Of a stretch of DNA of 64,000 nt, positions 59,465 to 64,000 are shown piece by piece; within the stretch, counting starts at the first letter, position 1, and each line of letters starts with the position of its first letter. The notes below the pieces were generated by a model. That model was given only the letters and a program-made list of their open reading frames with translations, ran no database searches and had not been told where the DNA came from. Location: positions 124,001-188,000 of the forward strand of contig CAZPGY010000003.1 in assembly GCA_964586655.1 (NCBI GenBank). The letters are read 5' to 3'. This DNA comes from JAJYSO01 sp964586655 (GTDB lineage: Bacteria > Bacteroidota > Bacteroidia > Flavobacteriales > Flavobacteriaceae). Made by a program: the position numbers and the translations under genes.

Positions 59465-62095
59465 ATGAAGGGATTGTTTTTGTTGGCCTTTTTCCTAACC
59501 GGCTTTTATTCCTCATTTTCACAAACCCAAATAAAGGGCGTGGTTACCGATTCCTTGTCTCATCCTATTCCCAGGGTAACGATACTTGTTTCCAAACCGA
59601 CCTCCAATGTGGTGAAAGCTTATACTTTTTCCGATAAACAGGGGCGGTATCAGATAAGGTTTGCATTAGCCTCCGATTCTGTTCTTATCGAGGTGCAGGC
59701 CATGGGTTTTTCTTCGGTAAAAAGGAAAATAAGAAACACTTCTCAAACCATAGATTTCTCTTTGAATTCCCAGGCTATTGTCCTTGATGAAGTGATTGTA
59801 AAAGCACCAAAGCCTATTGTGCAGCGCGGCGATACACTTGTTTATAAGGTTTCAGCATTTACTCAGGTGCAAGATCGAAGCATAGGTGATGTCATCGAGC
59901 ACATGCCCGGAGTTGAGGTAAAAAGCGATGGCGAAATTTATTATCAGGGAAAACCGATTAATAAATATTATGTCGAAGGCATGGATATGCTCGGAGGCCG
60001 CTACAGCATCATCAATGAAAACCTGCCGGGATATGAAGTGGCCGAGGTGCAAATCCTGAAACATCACCAATCGGTAAAGGTCTTGGACAGCGTGACTTTT
60101 TCAGAACAAGCCGCAATCAACCTCAAACTCAAAAAAAAACATGTTTTCACGGGGCAGGCCAAAGTGGGGGGTGGAGCTTCTCCTTTTTTGTGGGATGTGA
60201 ATATAACCCCTATGCTGTTTACGAAAGAATCCCAATTTTTGGGGAGCTATCAAACCAATAACACGGGACACTCTATTCAAAGTCAATTGGTTGATCACAC
60301 CGGCGGAAGCAGTGTTAGTATGGGAGGCGGATTAGGAGCAAACTGGCTTCATATTCAGCGAGTTTCTGCTCCCGGTTTTCGAGCGCAGCGATGGTTGGAC
60401 AACAATGCACACCTTGGTTCATTTAATTTTATTACAAAATTGAAGAAGGAGCAAACCCTGAAAGGTTTTGCCTCTTATTACAATGGATATTTACAGCAAT
60501 ACGGCACTGCAGAAACCCGATTTTTCACCCCCACCGATACGATAAGGCTTCAGGAAGAACAATACAATCAAACCTATAAAGAAAGCTTCCGTACGGGGCT
60601 TACTTTCGAGAAAAATGCAGCTAAAAATTATGTAAAGGATAAACTTATTTTTAGTGGAAGGTGGGATCAAGCGAGGGGGCAGCTTTTAAAAAATGGAGAA
60701 AATACCGTGCAAAACCGTTCCAATACCACTTACAAACTGGGGAATAGTTTAAAAATAATCACACCAATAGGGAATCAGTTGTTTCATATCCGTTCAAATA
60801 TTGCGCTGAGCAAAACCCCTCAAAAACTACGGGTTTCCCCCGGGCAGTTTGTTGATCTGCTCAATAACGGAATCGACTATGACCGGAGTTTTCAAAATTT
60901 AGAGGTAAAAACTTTTTATGCTGCCCATTCCCTTGGCCTTACCAAAGAAATAGGGAAGTTTAATTTCCATTCAAAACTCGGGTTCGACTATCGTACCCAA
61001 AGGCTGACCAGCCAACTTTTTACCAGTACAAATAATTCCTTAGGGATTCCTTTTAAGAACGATCTCAAATGGAATCAGGCGGTTCTTTATTTCGATTTAA
61101 GAACCCGGTTTTATACCAATGGTTGGAAAATATCCCTTTCCACCCCATTAAGATTAAAGACTTATAGCCTCGAAGATGAAGGGCATAAAGAAAATAAGGA
61201 GATAAATAGGTTTCTTTTTGATCCCCGGCTCTCGATCACAAGATTTATAGGAGATCATTGGGAGTTGTCAGCCTCAGCAGGAACCGGACATTCCATAGGA
61301 AATATTCGTCGGTTTCACTATGGCTTCATAATGAGCGGTTACCGGAATATTGGACGCATAAATGCCGCTGTCCCCATAACTTCCAATCAACGCGTAGGGA
61401 TAGGGGTTGAATATGAAAATCCACTGGCCGGTATCTTTGGCAATGCCGGAATTTCGTTTTCTCATCGCAAGAACAACCTGCTTTATAAGAGACAAATTTT
61501 ACCTAATGGAACTACTGAAATAACAGCGGTCCAAAAAGATAATTTTGGAGGGGGCAAAGAAGCTTCGGGTGAATTGACTAAATTGTTTTGGGGGATTGAA
61601 ACCAAGGTGACCTTCAAAGCCAGCTATGCTGTCAATAATTCGCAACTGAGATTGAATGGGGTACTTTCGGATATGCAGATCACGAAAAATACCTATAGTG
61701 TGGAGGTAGATCCCGCTTTTTCAGATTGGTTTAACCTTAAATATGCTGCCGGGATTGCCTTTTCGAACAGTGAAATTCACGGAGAGAAACAGCGACAGGT
61801 CAGCTCTCAGGTTCATCAGGCTGTGCTTAATTTTCATCTTTTCAATAAACACAATTTGGGAGTCGATCTTCAGTATTATAGAAATAATTATTCATCGGAT
61901 AATGATCAGTTTTTTTCGGATGCTTTTTACCGCTTTTCTTTAAAGAAAAAGCATTTGGATTTTGAATTGATGCTTACCAATATTTTTAATACGGAGACCT
62001 ATCAAACTACAAGCTTAAATAGGTTTGGGTATATCGAAACCAATTATCGACTCCGACCAAGACAGTTGTTGGTTCGGGTGCGATTTAGTTTTTAA
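59465..62095 (+). CDS. TonB-dependent-receptor-like outer-membrane protein
   Basis: The 876-residue protein has a signal peptide (ending SFSQ), a carboxypeptidase-regulatory-like domain (QIKGVVTDSLSHPIPRVTI, about 22-105) and a plug-like region (IGDVIEHMPGVEVKSDGEIY, then YEVAEVQILKHHQSVKVL). A barrel follows to the C-terminus, ending LRPRQLLVRVRFSF. It lacks the SusC-type GNRGANG segment. It is translated directly after the GLPGLI protein. The transported or bound ligand is unknown. Confidence 0.82.
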   Translation: MKGLFLLAFFLTGFYSSFSQTQIKGVVTDSLSHPIPRVTILVSKPTSNVVKAYTFSDKQGRYQIRFALASDSVLIEVQAMGFSSVKRKIRNTSQTIDFSLNSQAIVLDEVIVKAPKPIVQRGDTLVYKVSAFTQVQDRSIGDVIEHMPGVEVKSDGEIYYQGKPINKYYVEGMDMLGGRYSIINENLPGYEVAEVQILKHHQSVKVLDSVTFSEQAAINLKLKKKHVFTGQAKVGGGASPFLWDVNITPMLFTKESQFLGSYQTNNTGHSIQSQLVDHTGGSSVSMGGGLGANWLHIQRVSAPGFRAQRWLDNNAHLGSFNFITKLKKEQTLKGFASYYNGYLQQYGTAETRFFTPTDTIRLQEEQYNQTYKESFRTGLTFEKNAAKNYVKDKLIFSGRWDQARGQLLKNGENTVQNRSNTTYKLGNSLKIITPIGNQLFHIRSNIALSKTPQKLRVSPGQFVDLLNNGIDYDRSFQNLEVKTFYAAHSLGLTKEIGKFNFHSKLGFDYRTQRLTSQLFTSTNNSLGIPFKNDLKWNQAVLYFDLRTRFYTNGWKISLSTPLRLKTYSLEDEGHKENKEINRFLFDPRLSITRFIGDHWELSASAGTGHSIGNIRRFHYGFIMSGYRNIGRINAAVPITSNQRVGIGVEYENPLAGIFGNAGISFSHRKNNLLYKRQILPNGTTEITAVQKDNFGGGKEASGELTKLFWGIETKVTFKASYAVNNSQLRLNGVLSDMQITKNTYSVEVDPAFSDWFNLKYAAGIAFSNSEIHGEKQRQVSSQVHQAVLNFHLFNKHNLGVDLQYYRNNYSSDNDQFFSDAFYRFSLKKKHLDFELMLTNIFNTETYQTTSLNRFGYIETNYRLRPRQLLVRVRFSF

Positions 62096-62194
62096 TACCG
62101 TATTCCAAGAGCATCTGCGGGTCGCTAATATAAAAGGCATAGCTCACAACAGCCGGACTTTAGAACCGATGAAAAGAGCGAGAAATTTAAAGGG

Positions 62195-64000
62195 CTAAAG
62201 TTGATAACTCAAAATAAATAAAATCGTTCGGGGCTGTATATAGGTGCGCCGGTCATAGACCATAAATTCATTAAAATAATGCGTTCGCTTATACTTGACG
62301 TCAAAAATATTATCTACCCTGATTTCAAAACCCCAGGCGCTGCCTTCTTTCCGGTAATATAGAGAAGCACTCCCAATTTGAAAGGATTGCGCTCGATCGG
62401 CAGTTTCGTCTTTGGTGTAGTTATAATTGTATTGAGCCTTAAAAATAAAACCGTTTAAGAAATAATAATTGAGGTGTATATAAGGACTAAAAGACCAATA
62501 CTGATTTTCAAACTGCGTTGAACCGGAGCGGCGAAAAATTTGACGTGCACCGAGGGTAAAGTTGGGCAAATCCTCAAAGTTGGACCATACCCTGGGGGCA
62601 AAAGCATAGAGGGTAGCATGATAATCCCTTCTTTGGTGATTGATAAAGCGCGAATATTTGTTGAAATAAACTTGGCCACTCAATGACGCCCTGTAATGTC
62701 TCCAGCGCTTTGTGAAATTACCCCTAAAACGATAAGAATCTTCCGGGAGATCACTGTATATACTGGTGTTGATTTGGCTAATTCCTTCTAAGATGGTGGT
62801 GTGCTGAATATCTTTTTCTTGACGCTTGTAACTGGCGTGAAGGCGGTATATAATTCCATGTGCCAAATCATAATTTCGAAATTGAAGGGAGAGGCGGTGA
62901 TACAATGCGTTTTCCAAATTTTCATTCCCGCGATAAAGGGTGTTAAAACCGGTGAGCCGCAGTCGGTTTGCAAATGACGAAGCCTCGGGGAAACTTGTTT
63001 CTAAACGGTAATTAAAACTCAGTTCTTTGGCTGTTGTTGGTTCAAATTTTATCTCTAATTCAGGAGCGAGTACGCCTTTTGTCGCATCGGTAATGCGCTG
63101 GTCAAATTGGTCAATCTGCCACAAATAATGATGGTAGACCAGTCCCGGTTTAAAGACTACTTTCCCGAGCATAAATTTGTATTGGAATCCGATGTACGGG
63201 TCGATGAGTTGAAACCCCAAGGCGTTGTCAAATCCCGCTGAGGCAAAACCGTTGATGGCTCCGTTTTGCAGTCGTTGATAATCGGTGCTGTTGTAGGTTT
63301 CATGGAAAAAATAAAGTCCAACCTTAGGATAAAGGTGATTGGTGCTGTTTAAAACCCAATAATGTTTAAAATTAAATCGACCGGTACTGGTGATGGCGTC
63401 ATAATGATGTAGAAATTGATAAGTTTCTCCGTCTTGTACAGCGGGAATTCTATCGGCAAATACCGGGCGATCAAAATTCCAATGGGTCAGGCTGCGCGCT
63501 TCTTTATAGGTGTATTGGGCTCTTATCTCGGAGGTATGTTCATAAGTAGGTCGGGTGTTGTAACGAAAATATTGGCTGATTTCCAAGTGGTGAGGATCCC
63601 TTAAGGTGTGGGTATAATTGGTACTGTCGGCAAACCGAGAACGGATAAAACGGCCGAGGGTTCCATTAGACACATTAGCGACGACATCGTAGGCCAAATC
63701 TTTTCGGATGTCGGGCGTGTAACGGAGTCTAATTTTATTAAAATTGCTGAATCCCTTATGATTTGAAGTTGTCAAACGATTTTCAATCAGGTTGTTTTGG
63801 GTCAGATATTCGGTGTGATTGGTGATTTTAGACTCTGTTTCTTGCTGAGCAAGGATGGTGTAAGCGGTCAATCGAATAGCTTTATTAATTTGTTGACTCA
63901 GGTTGGCAGCACCAAAAAGGGTTTTGTTGTGCAGCACGGCATCACTGCCGGAAAATTTGCTGAGTCCTGAATTTCCGGAGCGGATGGGATTATCCATAAA
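62195..64000 (-). CDS. TonB-receptor-like barrel, C-terminal part (runs off window)
   Basis: At least 600 residues are in frame to the window edge. They are all barrel strands, with aromatic-rich loops and the late motif EIRVDNIFDVKYKRTHYFNE, ending IQPRTILFILSYQL. No signal, regulatory domain or plug is visible, so the 5' part must lie beyond 64000; the ATG at 63997 is probably internal. It is convergent with the TonB-receptor-like gene ending at 62095, and the two share the overall style of the GLPGLI-associated receptors. Confidence 0.75.
   Translation of the reverse strand, partial: FMDNPIRSGNSGLSKFSGSDAVLHNKTLFGAANLSQQINKAIRLTAYTILAQQETESKITNHTEYLTQNNLIENRLTTSNHKGFSNFNKIRLRYTPDIRKDLAYDVVANVSNGTLGRFIRSRFADSTNYTHTLRDPHHLEISQYFRYNTRPTYEHTSEIRAQYTYKEARSLTHWNFDRPVFADRIPAVQDGETYQFLHHYDAITSTGRFNFKHYWVLNSTNHLYPKVGLYFFHETYNSTDYQRLQNGAINGFASAGFDNALGFQLIDPYIGFQYKFMLGKVVFKPGLVYHHYLWQIDQFDQRITDATKGVLAPELEIKFEPTTAKELSFNYRLETSFPEASSFANRLRLTGFNTLYRGNENLENALYHRLSLQFRNYDLAHGIIYRLHASYKRQEKDIQHTTILEGISQINTSIYSDLPEDSYRFRGNFTKRWRHYRASLSGQVYFNKYSRFINHQRRDYHATLYAFAPRVWSNFEDLPNFTLGARQIFRRSGSTQFENQYWSFSPYIHLNYYFLNGFIFKAQYNYNYTKDETADRAQSFQIGSASLYYRKEGSAWGFEIRVDNIFDVKYKRTHYFNEFMVYDRRTYIQPRTILFILSYQL

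Overview
The window is chromosomal DNA of a Bacteroidota bacterium, most likely class Flavobacteriia. The evidence is a low-to-moderate GC content, many Bacteroidota-type promoters (TTTG or TTG, about 20 bp, then TAnnTTTG) instead of strong Shine-Dalgarno sites, a SusC/SusD pair, a protein with a type IX secretion sorting tail, a GLPGLI-family protein, a DUF4295 gene after rpmB-rpmG, and the order rplQ-carA-eno-gltA-amidinotransferase-like. I cannot name the genus.

Layout. 1-2.3 kb: a 128-bp inverted-repeat element, then three small envelope genes on the minus strand. 2.5-6.8 kb: a LytS/LytTR-type signalling operon with two histidine-kinase-like proteins and one response regulator. The first kinase lacks its ATP-binding residues. 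7-13.6 kb: an exported protein, a five-repeat DUF349 protein and aroE (minus), then a DEDDh exonuclease, a FAH-family enzyme and cinA (plus). 13.8-16.8 kb: rpmB-rpmG-DUF4295, ftsY and a T9SS cargo protein. 17-19.5 kb (minus): adk-obg-DUF4136 lipoprotein-tRNA-Arg. 19.9-26.7 kb: purK, a polysaccharide-deacetylase-like protein with altered catalytic motifs, an exported protein, rarA (minus), a rhomboid protease and rlmB (minus). 27.3-35.2 kb (minus): an Omp85-like protein, SusC, SusD and two accessory lipoproteins.

35.3-52.6 kb is one continuous plus-strand translation cluster. It fuses the str, S10, spc and alpha operons: rpsL-rpsG-fusA-rpsJ through secY-infA-rpmJ to rpoA-rplQ. A strong consensus promoter starts it and a clear intrinsic terminator ends it, and there is no tuf gene inside. 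carA, eno, gltA and an amidinotransferase-fold enzyme follow. The right end holds a GLPGLI-family gene abutting a TonB-receptor-like gene, facing a convergent TonB-receptor-like gene that runs off the window.

Most genes are ordinary housekeeping. The less ordinary material lies between genes. At least three families of small non-coding inverted-repeat (MITE-like) elements are visible: a 128-bp family (two full copies and one fragment), a 265-456 bp family with CTTAACCCG termini (two copies in opposite orientation 28 kb apart, one with internal insertions), and a 192-bp element with 25-bp imperfect termini and a TAA flank. A roughly 49-bp segment also recurs three times. Two proteins look like diverged, probably catalytically inactive members of enzyme families: the first LytS-like kinase and the deacetylase-like protein. 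No phage, CRISPR array, restriction or toxin-antitoxin system was seen.
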